From assembly GCA_947478845.1 (NCBI GenBank), contig CANJXC010000002.1, forward strand, positions 248,001 through 312,000: a DNA stretch of 64,000 nt, in the 5' to 3' direction. Below are positions 1 through 8,409 of this stretch, in pieces. Numbering within the stretch: the first letter of the stretch is position 1; each line of letters opens with the position of its first letter. The position numbers and the translations under genes are program-made. Origin of the DNA: Spirochaetales bacterium. Its GTDB lineage: Bacteria > Spirochaetota > Spirochaetia > JABEVK01. Under the pieces are notes generated by a model. The model saw nothing but the letters and a program-made list of their open reading frames with translations. It was not told where the DNA came from and made no database searches.

Positions 1-87
1 TCATTCCTTGAAGCTCAGCCCAGACGCAATCAGGAAATTCCTGAGACGGCCTAGGCAAACCACGCCCTTGGAACCCCCAACAACAAT

Positions 88-116
88 TTGACGCCATTGG
101 AAAAACACCCTAGTTT
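88..116 (+). promoter_or_regulatory. Candidate leaderless promoter for the gene at 123
   Basis: TTGACG at 88-93, a 17-bp spacer and TAGTTT at 111-116. The predicted start of transcription falls on the A of the ATG at 123, since six bases separate the hexamer from the ATG. The ATG has no convincing Shine-Dalgarno sequence. The -10 match is modest; support comes from the same geometry at other genes in the window. Confidence 0.4.
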
Positions 117-122
117 GTTGGA

Positions 123-842
123 ATGATATTCTCATCTTCGAGGTTTCTGCTCCGGCTCCTGTTTCTGCTTCTCAGTGGCGTTTTGCCAATGGGACTCAGT
201 GCCCAAATTGCCGTCCAAGCGCCCGTGTTCGCCGCCCGCGAAACCTCGGTGTATCGCCAGACCATTGGCAAAAAGGTTACGACCAACCGGAACGAATTGG
301 TGCTGGTCTCCGAAGGAGGCAAAACCTGGCTGGAGCTCAATGAGCGCGGTGAAAGTACTGAGAGTTTTTCCAAAATTGACACCCGCACCTTGCAACCATT
401 TTACACCCAGACAACCACTACGACCCCAGACTCGCAGGTGCGCAGAACCACCGAGGTGCTTTCCTCAAAGATCAAGGGCACCGGAAACCAGTTTCTGGTG
501 AGCGATATCTCTGCGTTGTCGTTCACGATGCGCGGCTACCCTTTTGCCACTTCGCCGCTGGCTGACCTCATTTTTATCGGATCAACGGGTCCGGGGGCGG
601 GAACTTTCAGCCTTCAGATCAAGGTGCTCGCCGATGAGACCCTTACCGTGCCTGCGGGAAGCTACCTGTGCCATCATGTCGAGTTGACCATAGGCGGAAT
701 TCTGGGAGCTCTGTTTGGCAGTTCCAACCTCTGGTTTTCTGCCACATCACCGTACATGCTGGTGCGCAGCGAGGGCCTGTCGGCCGGGCCGGGTTCCCCT
801 AAGCGTGTAATCGAACTTCAAAGTTACTCCACCGCCAAGTGA
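123..842 (+). CDS. Secreted protein of unknown function, DUF3108-like
   Basis: A 239-residue protein. The N-terminus (about residues 1-28) is a signal peptide with an Arg-containing start, a Leu-rich core and a cleavage-like GLSAQ. The rest is rich in beta-type sequence. It includes a stretch on the conversion of a measured substrate (threonine-rich TQTTTTTP) and a VPAGSYLCHHVEL segment. Small periplasmic DUF3108-type proteins have a similar 'VPAGxFxCxxVxL' motif, so that family is my inference. It ends 15 bp before the convergent modC and has no obvious operon partner. The start is supported by the signal peptide and by a -10 hexamer six bases upstream. No catalytic residues were recognised; a periplasmic location is likely. 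Confidence 0.75.
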   Translation: MIFSSSRFLLRLLFLLLSGVLPMGLSAQIAVQAPVFAARETSVYRQTIGKKVTTNRNELVLVSEGGKTWLELNERGESTESFSKIDTRTLQPFYTQTTTTTPDSQVRRTTEVLSSKIKGTGNQFLVSDISALSFTMRGYPFATSPLADLIFIGSTGPGAGTFSLQIKVLADETLTVPAGSYLCHHVELTIGGILGALFGSSNLWFSATSPYMLVRSEGLSAGPGSPKRVIELQSYSTAK

Positions 843-857
843 ACCCGCTCACCGCCC

Positions 858-1499
858 TTAACGACGATTGACCAGTTTTCCGTCTTTCAATTCCAGCACC
901 TCGGAGCAAAGCGAGGCCATTTCGGCCTTGGAATGGGTGACCAAGAGGGTCGTAACCCCGGTCTCACGCTGGATTTTGGCCAGAAGCTTGGCTAGATCGG
1001 TGCGCATGTCTTCATCAACTGCACTCAGAGGTTCGTCGAGAAGAAGAAGCTTAGGGCGCCGGGCCAAGGCACGGGCCAAAGCCACCCTCTGTTTTTGACC
1101 GCCAGAAAGTTCGTGGGGTTTTTGGCCAGCGTATTTGCTCAACCCAACACGCTCTAGCCAACCAGCGGCGTCGCGGCGGTCCCCGGTGGCATAAGCGGTG
1201 TTGTCGAGGGCGCTGAGGTGGGGGAAGAGGGCATAGTCCTGAAAGACCATACCTACCGACCTCTTTTGCGGGGGACGGTGAAGCGAACTGTCAAACCATT
1301 TTTCGTCGCCGCAACGCAGGAAGCCTTCATCGGCCTGCTCCAAACCAGCGAGACAACGCAACAAAGTGGTTTTTCCGCTTCCCGAGGGGCCCAGCACGCC
1401 GGTAAAGCTACCACCCATCAACGCAAACTCCACTTCAAGGGTAAACCCGGGATAGTGGGGTGTGGCCCGGCGGTGTTTTCGCAGGTAAAACTCGGTCAT
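858..1499 (-). CDS. modC: Molybdate ABC transporter ATPase (short form)
   Basis: ATP-binding subunit that powers molybdate import together with ModB and ModA. At 213 residues it is a single ABC domain: Walker A GPSGSGKTT (about residue 37), Q-loop FQDYALF, signature LSGGQKQRVALARAL and Walker B LLLLDEPLSAVD are all intact. Canonical ModC proteins run to about 350 residues because of a C-terminal TOBE/MOP molybdate-binding domain. That domain is absent here, and the ORF ends naturally after the H-loop (THSK). The ATG overlaps the modB stop as ATGA, so translation is probably coupled. It is the last gene of an eleven-gene molybdenum operon. No terminator is evident before the convergent neighbour. 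Confidence 0.9.
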   Translation of the reverse strand: MTEFYLRKHRRATPHYPGFTLEVEFALMGGSFTGVLGPSGSGKTTLLRCLAGLEQADEGFLRCGDEKWFDSSLHRPPQKRSVGMVFQDYALFPHLSALDNTAYATGDRRDAAGWLERVGLSKYAGQKPHELSGGQKQRVALARALARRPKLLLLDEPLSAVDEDMRTDLAKLLAKIQRETGVTTLLVTHSKAEMASLCSEVLELKDGKLVNRR

Positions 1500-2176
1500 C
1501 GAGATTTGTCCCTGCGAGGCCTTTGCCCAAGCTTGCCTAACAGCACCACGCCACAGTAGCTAACAACCAGCAGCACTGCGGCATAAACGTGAACCTGCGC
1601 GAAGTCTTGGGCTTCGGTGCGCTCGTAGATGGCGATGGAAATAACCTTCGTCACGCCCGGGATGCTGCCACCGATCATCAGAACCACTCCGAACTCCCCC
1701 AGCGTATGGGCGAAGGTGGTTATGGCACCGGCAAGCAAGGACGGGCGAAGCTGGGGCAGCACAATGCGCACAAAGGTTTCTAGGCGCCCCTTTCCGAGTG
1801 TCCAGCTAGCCTCCAGCAGAGCCTCGGGAATACCACGGATCCCAGCGGCGAGCGGGGCGAGCATAAAGGGCAGACCCGCTACGCACGAGGCGAGCACGAG
1901 TCCCGGAAAACTGAACACCAGCCTCAGGCCGAAACTGGATTCCAGCCAACTCCCGAGCGGCGACAGGGGAGAAAGGAACACCAGCAGGTAAAAGCCCAGA
2001 ACGGTGGGTGGCAACACGAGCCCAAGGGAGAATAGGCTCTCAACCCAAAGAACCCAGCGTCCACGAGAACGGGCAAACAACCAGGCCAGTGGAAGGCAGA
2101 CCACCAGCAGCACTCCGACCACCCAGAGCCCGAGGCGAAGCGACAACGCCAGCGGTTGCCAATCAAGGGGGGCCAT
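1496..2176 (-). CDS. modB: Molybdate ABC transporter permease
   Basis: Inner-membrane permease, 226 residues with about five hydrophobic segments. It carries the BPD_transp_1 EAA-type loop near residue 115: EALLEASWTLGKGR followed by a Pro-rich LPQLRPSLLAG segment. The TLGEFGVVLMIGGSIPG stretch further on is typical of ModB/CysT permeases. It starts 14 nt inside the end of modA and ends in a 4-nt overlap with modC, so the three transporter genes are translationally coupled. Family length and motifs are normal. Confidence 0.92.
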   Translation of the reverse strand: MAPLDWQPLALSLRLGLWVVGVLLVVCLPLAWLFARSRGRWVLWVESLFSLGLVLPPTVLGFYLLVFLSPLSPLGSWLESSFGLRLVFSFPGLVLASCVAGLPFMLAPLAAGIRGIPEALLEASWTLGKGRLETFVRIVLPQLRPSLLAGAITTFAHTLGEFGVVLMIGGSIPGVTKVISIAIYERTEAQDFAQVHVYAAVLLVVSYCGVVLLGKLGQRPRRDKSR

Positions 2177-2951
2177 AGCCGGCTCCTGCCAAAACTAACT
2201 GGCCCTCGCTCAAAAGATAATCTACAAACGCACGAGCGGCGGCCGACCCGTGGCCCACCGACCCTTGGGCCAGCACAACCAACGCCTGCTTCAGCGGAGC
2301 GTAAGTCGTCGGATCTAAGGGTAGCCAGCGGTGGCCTTCCTGACTCAGGTAACGGGAAAGATCAGAACTGTACAGGGCTGACTTGTTGACCAGTCCTATG
2401 CCCGTAGCCGTAACGGTGAACTGGACGGCCTGCGTGATGGTTTGCGCCACCACGGCTTTGGGCTTGAGAGCAGGCCATAACCCCGAAGCTTTGAGGGCTT
2501 GCATGGCAGCGCGTCCGTAGGGACTCGTTTCCGGGTTGGCAAGAGCAAATTGGCGAACCAAGGGATCTGTCAGCACGACCAATCCTGATGCCAAATCGAC
2601 TTGCGTGGAAAGCAAGATGAGTTTACCGGTGGCGTACACCTGCGGCGGGCTGAGGGACAGACCCCGTTCGGCAAGGCTCTGAGGAAACTCCTCGTCGGCA
2701 GACAGCAGCAGATCAAAAGGGGCGCCGTTTTGTATCTGCGTGGTGAGGGCTCCGGAAGCGCCGAGCACAAACTCAAGCTCGGAACCAGGGAAGCGCTTTT
2801 GGAACCCGGCCGTGAGGGCCGAGGTCACGGGTGCGAGGTTGGAGGCAGTGGCAATGCGGAGCTTGAATGATGGGATGGGAGCTAAACCCCAAACGCTCTC
2901 GGCCCAGGGGACAAAAACGAGAAGCATCAACACCAGGCCGGGTAGCCTCAT
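2163..2951 (-). CDS. modA: Molybdate-binding periplasmic protein
   Basis: Solute-binding protein for molybdate, 262 residues. It starts with a hydrophobic signal sequence ending near GLAPI. The mature N-terminus IATASNLAPVTSAL and the segments FVLGASGALTTQIQNGAPFD and LLLSADEE match the ModA family (oxyanion-binding Ser/Thr residues and the GAPxDLxxSAD block). There is no lipobox. The start codon overlaps the moeB stop as ATGA. Its location in the Moco operon supports molybdate rather than sulfate as ligand. Confidence 0.9.
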   Translation of the reverse strand: MRLPGLVLMLLVFVPWAESVWGLAPIPSFKLRIATASNLAPVTSALTAGFQKRFPGSELEFVLGASGALTTQIQNGAPFDLLLSADEEFPQSLAERGLSLSPPQVYATGKLILLSTQVDLASGLVVLTDPLVRQFALANPETSPYGRAAMQALKASGLWPALKPKAVVAQTITQAVQFTVTATGIGLVNKSALYSSDLSRYLSQEGHRWLPLDPTTYAPLKQALVVLAQGSVGHGSAAARAFVDYLLSEGQLVLAGAGYGPP

Positions 2952-4057
2952 GTCCTTCCCTCGATCATGTCCTTCAGCTCGGCAATTCCACCGGTGAGGG
3001 ACAGACCTCGGATCGAAGGCGGCAAGGTTCGCACGGCGGCCAAGCTACGCAGGCCGTGGGCACAAACCAGCAGGTAGGTCGTGGAAGGGTCCCAGTTGGG
3101 TTGGGAGGCATGCCACTGGCTCCACCGGGCGTGGATCACCCGGCTGCCGATCGCCTCGAACCACGCCCACTCGTGAGGAAGGATCTCCTGGGGTTCCCGC
3201 AAGTCGATGACTACCTGCCGGTCGACGGGCGCCACTAGGTTCCACGGGGCCTGTTCTCGCAGCGAGGTTGCCGTGAGGGCCTCCAGCCACCGCCAGTCTC
3301 CCTTGCCTCGGGCACAGGCGCAGGCCGGGTCGGGTTTCCACTTCAGCCGCCTCGGGCTGGGGTCAAGGGCGTTGACCACCCAGGTGGAACAACCGGTTGC
3401 GGTTTCCAAGCCCAACAACAGCCGCAAGGCGGTAAGGGCCTGAAAGTTTCCCGCGAGCCCCGCCAAGGCACCCACCACACCCACCTGTGCGCACACTCCC
3501 ACGCAGCCATCCTCGGGAGCCACCTGGTAGAGGCATCTCCAGCATCCGGGCTCGCTCCTGCGAAAGTCGAATGAGTTCACCTGAGCCTCCCACTGGTACA
3601 GCGAGGCCATCACAAAGGGCTTGCCAGCAGAGCGGCAGGCGTCGTGAAGCAGGAACTTCGTGGAAAAGTTGTCACTGCCGTCTACCACGAGGTCTGCCTG
3701 TTCCACTAGTGCGCGTACGTTGGCTGCGGTGACCCTTTCGGCGACGGGCTCGAGGTCAATCCAAGGATTGCTGCCGGCCAGCACCAGGGCGGCAGCCTGC
3801 ACCTTAGAAAGGCCTACGTCGGCCACCGAAAACAGGCTCTGGCGCGGGAGATTGCTGGCCTCCACCGTATCGGGGTCGCAAAAGATCAGCCGTCCCACCC
3901 CGCTGCGCACCAATGCGGCGAGCACCGGACAACCGAGACCGCCCACACCCACCACCAGCACGGTGGAATGCGCTAGGATTTCCTGTCCGTGGGGGCCCCA
4001 ACCGGGTACCCTTAGCTGGCGGTCGTAATAGAGTCGCTGTAGTGTTCGTTCTTCCAT
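2948..4057 (-). CDS. moeB: ThiF/MoeB-type adenylyltransferase with C-terminal rhodanese domain
   Basis: Activates the C-terminal GlyGly of MoaD by adenylation; the rhodanese domain may then supply sulfur. It has 369 residues. Residues about 1-245 are the E1-like domain, with nucleotide motif VVGVGGLGCPV, the conserved DxDxVExSNLxRQ stretch (DPDTVEASNLPRQ), the DGSDNFSTK loop, a zinc pair CWRC plus a downstream CAC, and DGCVGVCAQVGVVG in the catalytic-loop region. Residues about 265-369 form a rhodanese domain with active-site CAHGLRS, which keeps the CxxGxRS pattern. The start lies 46 nt inside moaE. A moaD gene two positions upstream in the operon makes MoeB the better name than ThiF. Confidence 0.88.
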   Translation of the reverse strand: MEERTLQRLYYDRQLRVPGWGPHGQEILAHSTVLVVGVGGLGCPVLAALVRSGVGRLIFCDPDTVEASNLPRQSLFSVADVGLSKVQAAALVLAGSNPWIDLEPVAERVTAANVRALVEQADLVVDGSDNFSTKFLLHDACRSAGKPFVMASLYQWEAQVNSFDFRRSEPGCWRCLYQVAPEDGCVGVCAQVGVVGALAGLAGNFQALTALRLLLGLETATGCSTWVVNALDPSPRRLKWKPDPACACARGKGDWRWLEALTATSLREQAPWNLVAPVDRQVVIDLREPQEILPHEWAWFEAIGSRVIHARWSQWHASQPNWDPSTTYLLVCAHGLRSLAAVRTLPPSIRGLSLTGGIAELKDMIEGRT

Positions 4058-4413
4058 AGGGGAACCCTGGCCTTAATTTCGTCGATGATCCAGCGGCAGG
4101 CCTCGAAGCCTTCGCCCCGGTGGCCGGACGCCACCTCCACCACCACAGCGGCCTCGCCCAAACCAAGGGATCCCACGCGGTGGGCAGCCCTTACGGCGTC
4201 CAGTTGCCAACGCTTCAGGGCCTCGTCGAGGATTCGCTGCCCTTCTTTCACGGCCAATTCGGGGTAGGCCGAGTAGTCGAGAGAGTGCACGGGTCGTCCT
4301 TCGTTGTGGTTGCGAACCCGACCCCAAAAACTCACCACCGAACCGCTCGAGACGGGCACCTTGAACTCCTGCAGGTCCTCGAGGCGTTCCTGGGTGAGAA
4401 CAAAGCGGTTCAT
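4012..4413 (-). CDS. moaE: Molybdopterin synthase large (catalytic) subunit
   Basis: MoaE converts precursor Z (cPMP) to molybdopterin using two thiocarboxylated MoaD subunits. It has 133 residues from the ATG at 4413. That start was chosen because the upstream extension overlaps moaD and the family begins here. Diagnostic blocks are GAVVxFxGxVR-like VVSFWGRVRNHN, HSLDYSAYPELA, the HRVGSLGLGEAAV block and the C-terminal KARVPLWKNEHY, which contains the catalytic Lys (family KxxxPIWKxE). The gene follows moaD with a 1-nt gap, so the two subunits are made together. Confidence 0.94.
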   Translation of the reverse strand: MNRFVLTQERLEDLQEFKVPVSSGSVVSFWGRVRNHNEGRPVHSLDYSAYPELAVKEGQRILDEALKRWQLDAVRAAHRVGSLGLGEAAVVVEVASGHRGEGFEACRWIIDEIKARVPLWKNEHYSDSITTAS

Positions 4414-4414
4414 G

Positions 4415-4666
4415 TCAGCCCCCCGCAACGGGGGGCATGAAGACCACTTCCGCGCTGGCAAGAGGTGCCTCCCAGTCGCAGAACTCGTCGTCTTGAGCCG
4501 CTTTGATCAACTTTGCCTCCAGGGTGAAACCATGCCTAGCAGCCAGTTCCCTCCAGAGTTCGGCCACGTTGGTGGCCTGGGTCTCCAGCGTTTCACCCGA
4601 GCAACCAGCCTCGTTCTGCAGTTGGCCGAAATAGCGCACCTTGAGTGTCACCAGTAACCCCCCCAT
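4415..4666 (-). CDS. moaD: Molybdopterin synthase small subunit (sulfur carrier)
   Basis: An 83-residue ubiquitin-fold sulfur carrier. The C-terminus FMPPVAGG keeps the terminal Gly-Gly that is adenylated by MoeB and converted to a thiocarboxylate. The N-terminus (VTLKVRYFGQLQNEAG) is the usual MoaD start. The GG is the last codon before the stop, so no proteolytic maturation is needed. It overlaps the end of moeA by 19 nt and immediately precedes moaE. Confidence 0.94.
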   Translation of the reverse strand: MGGLLVTLKVRYFGQLQNEAGCSGETLETQATNVAELWRELAARHGFTLEAKLIKAAQDDEFCDWEAPLASAEVVFMPPVAGG

Positions 4667-5814
4667 TGGTGCACCCGGGGTTCGCTGAGCGAGCGGGGTT
4701 CGGCGTCTACTTCGATAAACCCGTCAGAATCCGCGAGTGCCAGAAAATCTCCCGAGCCTTTCCAATCCAAAACCCCGTGCTCCCGGCTCCAAGGCAGAAA
4801 CACCGTCTGGTGACCTGTGGGGGGTTTTAGCCCTTGCACCCTGACCCGAGTTTCTGCCAACGGCCGACCCTCACAGGCCAATAGCCAGGGAAGAACGTAC
4901 CTGCGGAACACAAACAGGCTCGAAACCGGGTTTCCCGGGAGGCCAAACAACACTGTGGAACCCAATTGTCCGCACCATAAAGGCTTGCCCGGGCGCTGGT
5001 CAATCTTGTGAAACAACGTTTGAGCCCCCATTTGCGTGAGCACCTCTGGAACCAGATCCAGCCTTCCTGCGGAAACCCCTCCGGTGAGCACCAAGACCTC
5101 CAGACCAGGCAGCAGTTGTTCCAAGCCCTCTTTCAAGGACTCTCCGTTGTCGGGCAACACGGTTTCTGTGTCGGGTCTGAGGCCCCAAGCCGTCGCCTCA
5201 CCTAGGATGGCGGCCGCGTTGCTTCGGCGGATTTGCCAGCCTAAGGGTTGGTCGCGGACCTCAACCAGTTCATCTCCGGTTGCTGCCAGGGCCCATCGGG
5301 GCCGGCTCACGACGGAAACGGGATCAGTACCGGCGCTCGCCAAACTGTGCAGGTGCGGCGAGCGAAGAATAAGACCCGAGGCGAGCAGTTGGTCGCCCTT
5401 GTGGTAATCGGTACCCTGGTGGTGGACGTGCGAGCCGGGGAGCGGGAGGAGTATCCCGGGCTTCAGGTAAACGGTGTCGCCGGTTCGCTTCGTGTCTTCG
5501 TAGCGCACCACGGCATCGCAGCCTCCCGGCAAAACCGCTCCGGTAGACACCTCGAAGGCCGTAGCGGGGCCCTTCCGTTCTTGGGGTGGTTTTCCGGCCA
5601 TCTGGAGGCCTCGCACGATCCAGGTGCCCAGATTTTCCGAAGCGTCGACGGCGTACCCGTCCATCGCCACCCGATGGTAGGGTGGCCCATCCCGGTCGGC
5701 GAGCACATTTTGCGCAAGACAACGGCCGGCGGCTTGGGCCAAAGGCACTGTTTCGACGCGCCCCACCTGGTGGAGGGTGGCCAGAAGACGGTCGGCCTCA
5801 GCCGTGGAAAGCAT
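4648..5814 (-). CDS. moeA: Molybdopterin molybdotransferase
   Basis: Inserts molybdate into adenylylated molybdopterin. At 388 residues it has the full MoeA length. Conserved blocks: PPYHRVAMDGYAVDA (about residue 43), TGAVLPGGCDAVVRYED, HHQGTDYHKGDQLLASG, a VLTGGVSAGRLD loop and the signature KPLWCGQLGSTVLFGLPGNP near residue 280. The domain IV remainder follows. Start and end overlap the flanking genes by 17 and 19 nt. No MogA/MoaB adenylyltransferase partner is encoded in the window, so that step must be provided from elsewhere. Confidence 0.94.
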   Translation of the reverse strand: MLSTAEADRLLATLHQVGRVETVPLAQAAGRCLAQNVLADRDGPPYHRVAMDGYAVDASENLGTWIVRGLQMAGKPPQERKGPATAFEVSTGAVLPGGCDAVVRYEDTKRTGDTVYLKPGILLPLPGSHVHHQGTDYHKGDQLLASGLILRSPHLHSLASAGTDPVSVVSRPRWALAATGDELVEVRDQPLGWQIRRSNAAAILGEATAWGLRPDTETVLPDNGESLKEGLEQLLPGLEVLVLTGGVSAGRLDLVPEVLTQMGAQTLFHKIDQRPGKPLWCGQLGSTVLFGLPGNPVSSLFVFRRYVLPWLLACEGRPLAETRVRVQGLKPPTGHQTVFLPWSREHGVLDWKGSGDFLALADSDGFIEVDAEPRSLSEPRVHQWGGYW

Positions 5815-6904
5815 GGGCTTCCTCCGGTGTGTTGAAGTTGCGAAGTCGATCGGGCTTCGGCAAGTCGAGCAAAGCGACCGGCGAGTGGATGAGCATCTTT
5901 CTCGGGCAATCGTACCCAGCGGCCAGAAACTGGTAGAGGCGCGAGCGCGCTTTGGGCTCGTACACGGCGCACAGCGGTTCAGGCAGTTCCTCGTGTCCCC
6001 GAAACGCAGTAGCGAAACGGAACGGATTGCGGCCTTGGAGCAAGTGGGCGAGGGTGGCGTGGTCCACAGCGGGCAGGTCGCAAGCCACTACCAGCCAACT
6101 GGCCTCGGGCCGCGCTTGAAACGCCGACAAAAGCCCCGAGAGGGGGCCCAAGCCTAGGTGAGTGTCGTGAATCTGGGGAAGTCCCTGGCGGCCCGCGTCA
6201 TCGGCTTGGTCGGCTCGGCAGCTCACATACACCTCCGGGCAAAACTCCTTCAAAAGGTGAAACATCCTTGTGGCTTCCGGCTGGCCGTGGTAGCTCAGGG
6301 CGGCCTTGTCGCTGCCCATGCGTGTGGAACGGCCCCCGGTTAAAACCAGCCCCAAAAGGGGTCTCATCGCGGTCTGGGCGTCCCAGAACCCCCGAATAAA
6401 AGCGGTAAGGGTTGAGTCATCGTCGCGGCAGAAATACGGCAAATCAAGGCCGTCGGGAGCCGAGGCCCAAGGCCCTGCGTAGGCGAGTACCGTGTTCCTT
6501 TCCAGGGTGGGGTCAGCGAGAATAGCCAGATCGTTGTCCAAAAGCACGATTTTCGGCACCGGGCTGGACTTATGGCCCTCCACCAGAGCAGCATCTTCCT
6601 CAAGGAAGTCTGTGCGGCTCAAAATGCTGTGCATCGGCTCCTGGCTCAGGTGCGCGCGATGATTCCGGTCGCTGATAAACACCGAGTGGGCACCAGCTCG
6701 CGACAACGTATGGGTGTCTTTGCCGGGTTTATCGAGGTCAAAATGGTGGGCATCCCGCTTGATGTAGGCCAGAGAAAGACCCAGCCCGGTTACCAACTTG
6801 GTGGCCAGCGTCGTCTTGCCCGAGTTCTGGTACCCCACCAAAGCGATCTCGTACGGGTGAAACCTCCAGGCAGCCTTTTCAGCGTGCGACATCGGCGCTT
6901 CCAT
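5798..6904 (-). CDS. mobBA: MobB-MobA fusion: molybdopterin-guanine dinucleotide biosynthesis
   Basis: A two-domain protein of about 368 residues. The N-terminal part (about 15-170) is MobB-like, with P-loop GYQNSGKTT and a following DAHHFDLDKPGKDTHTLSRAGA stretch shared with MobB GTPases. The C-terminal part (about 180-368) is MobA, with nucleotidyltransferase signature LTGGRSTRMGSDKAAL, the VACDLPAVD metal site and the ATAFRGHEELPEPLCAVYE block. MobA transfers GMP from GTP to molybdopterin to give MGD, the form used by NarG. Two in-frame starts (6904 and 6892) are possible; the first has a GGGAAG upstream. It overlaps moaC and moeA. Confidence 0.9.
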   Translation of the reverse strand: MEAPMSHAEKAAWRFHPYEIALVGYQNSGKTTLATKLVTGLGLSLAYIKRDAHHFDLDKPGKDTHTLSRAGAHSVFISDRNHRAHLSQEPMHSILSRTDFLEEDAALVEGHKSSPVPKIVLLDNDLAILADPTLERNTVLAYAGPWASAPDGLDLPYFCRDDDSTLTAFIRGFWDAQTAMRPLLGLVLTGGRSTRMGSDKAALSYHGQPEATRMFHLLKEFCPEVYVSCRADQADDAGRQGLPQIHDTHLGLGPLSGLLSAFQARPEASWLVVACDLPAVDHATLAHLLQGRNPFRFATAFRGHEELPEPLCAVYEPKARSRLYQFLAAGYDCPRKMLIHSPVALLDLPKPDRLRNFNTPEEAHAFHG

Positions 6905-7376
6905 GGTCGGACTTCCCACCGCTTTTGTGCACCAGCTCGAGTTGACGCACCACAATTTCGTGGCTCAGGGCCTTGGTCATGTCGTAGAGGGTGAGGGCAG
7001 CGATGGAGGCTCCGGTGAGAGCCTCCATTTCCACGCCGGTTTTGTGCGTGGTTTTAACAGTGCAAAGCACTTCCACTTCATGGTCGCCGAGCACCTTGCA
7101 GGTAATCTCTATGCCGTCGATGGGTAGGGGGTGGCACATAGGAATCAGCTCGCTGGTGCGCTTGGCGCCCTGAATACCAGCGACAACGGCGGTAGCAAAT
7201 ACCGGCCCCTTAGGGCCCACCAAGTCGGAAACCTCCTTAGAGCCTTCCCCGAGCAACTGTGCAAAGACCTCCCGGGGAAAATCGACCACGGCTCTGGCGG
7301 TAGCGGTGCGCCTGGTAACCGCCTTGCCACCCACATCCACCATGGTCGGGAGGCCGTTTTCAATGTGGCTGAGCAT
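6879..7376 (-). CDS. moaC: Cyclic pyranopterin monophosphate synthase
   Basis: Forms cPMP from the MoaA product. It has 165 residues starting at the ATG at 7376, one base after the moaA stop. The longer frame upstream is moaA overlap and was discarded. Family blocks are MVDVGGKAVTRRTATA, GAKRTSELIPMCHPLPIDG (active-site region), EVLCTVKTTHKTGVEMEALT and the LYDMTKALSHEI helix with the catalytic Asp/Lys pair. The C-terminus KSGGKS is also typical. Normal length. Confidence 0.95.
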   Translation of the reverse strand: MLSHIENGLPTMVDVGGKAVTRRTATARAVVDFPREVFAQLLGEGSKEVSDLVGPKGPVFATAVVAGIQGAKRTSELIPMCHPLPIDGIEITCKVLGDHEVEVLCTVKTTHKTGVEMEALTGASIAALTLYDMTKALSHEIVVRQLELVHKSGGKSDHGSADVAR

Positions 7377-7377
7377 A

Positions 7378-8409
7378 CTAACCTCCCACCGCAAACATCT
7401 CGATGCGAGAACTATTGCCCTTGGTTTGGAAGCCAACTCCCCGCAACTGGGAGTACTGGTCGTTTCGGCCACTCCAAAGGCGAGCTAGCCGTCCGGTCAA
7501 CTCGGAGGTGCTTTCGCCGGCGCGCAGGGGCGAGCGCAAATCATAACCTAAAGACGCGAAAAGGCAGGTGTAGAGCCTTCCGTCGGCACCAAGACGAACA
7601 CGGCTGCAGTCGCCACAAAACGGCCTCGTGATCGAATTGATGAAGCCAAGCTCGCCATTACCTTGTGACCAGGACCAGCGCTCACTGGTTTCTCCAGGGT
7701 GGCTCTTGGGTAGAGGAATCAGGTCTCCCAGATTCTCAGACTCCGCTAGGCTTTGCAACCTAGCTAGCACCTCGGCCCCGCTCACCAGGCGATCAGGGCT
7801 CCAGGCGTTGAGGGTACCGACGTCCATGAACTCGATGAACCTCAGATTGAAACCCGGCCTGCGGAAATACCTCGCCAAAGGTTCTACCTGATCATCATTC
7901 TCACCCCTTAAGAGTACTGTATTCAGCTTGACGGCCCCAAACACCTCCCGGGTTGCCTCTATGGCGCTCAGGATGGTTTCCACCCTGTGGCCATTCCCGG
8001 AAAGCGCAGAGAACACATCGGGGTCGACCGCATCGATCGATACGGTGACCGAATCCAGACCTGAAGACCGAAATCTTGACAGCAGCGGTTGAAGGTGAAG
8101 CCCATTGGTGATCAGCCCCACCTCCAGGTCTGGAAATTGGGTCTTGAGGCTTTTCACCAAGTTGGGCAACAGACCTCTCAGCAGGGGCTCTCCACCCGTG
8201 ATTTTCACTTTTTTGAGGCCCAGCGGCCGGGCAGCTTCGACCACCCGAAGGATTTCAGGAAAACTTAACAGCTGCGAGGCGTTTAAAAACGGATAATCAG
8301 CCGGAAACAGTTCGGCCGGGAGGCAGTAACTACAACGGAAATTGCAGTTGTCGGTCACTGAAAGCCGCAAGTCCCGAAGGGGACGCCCGAGGAGGTCAAC
8401 CACGCTCAT
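7378..8409 (-). CDS. moaA: GTP 3',8-cyclase (radical SAM)
   Basis: First enzyme of molybdopterin synthesis. It has 343 residues from the ATG at 8409. The N-terminal radical-SAM cluster is CNFRCSYC, followed by KITGGEPLLR. The C-terminal [4Fe-4S] site that binds GTP is seen as CGDCSRVRLGADGRLYTCLF, with a third Cys at the end of this block. The protein ends in EMFAVGG, keeping the conserved C-terminal GG needed by MoaA. The start overlaps the stop of the fnr-like gene (ATGA), so moaA is read with its regulator. Confidence 0.95.
   Translation of the reverse strand: MSVVDLLGRPLRDLRLSVTDNCNFRCSYCLPAELFPADYPFLNASQLLSFPEILRVVEAARPLGLKKVKITGGEPLLRGLLPNLVKSLKTQFPDLEVGLITNGLHLQPLLSRFRSSGLDSVTVSIDAVDPDVFSALSGNGHRVETILSAIEATREVFGAVKLNTVLLRGENDDQVEPLARYFRRPGFNLRFIEFMDVGTLNAWSPDRLVSGAEVLARLQSLAESENLGDLIPLPKSHPGETSERWSWSQGNGELGFINSITRPFCGDCSRVRLGADGRLYTCLFASLGYDLRSPLRAGESTSELTGRLARLWSGRNDQYSQLRGVGFQTKGNSSRIEMFAVGG

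Noticed and set aside
1-109. A minus-strand reading frame ending at base 1 and a plus-strand frame open to 91
   Set aside because: Both are short and cut or limited by the window edge; neither shows a start with a ribosome site or a recognisable family, so I could not support a gene.
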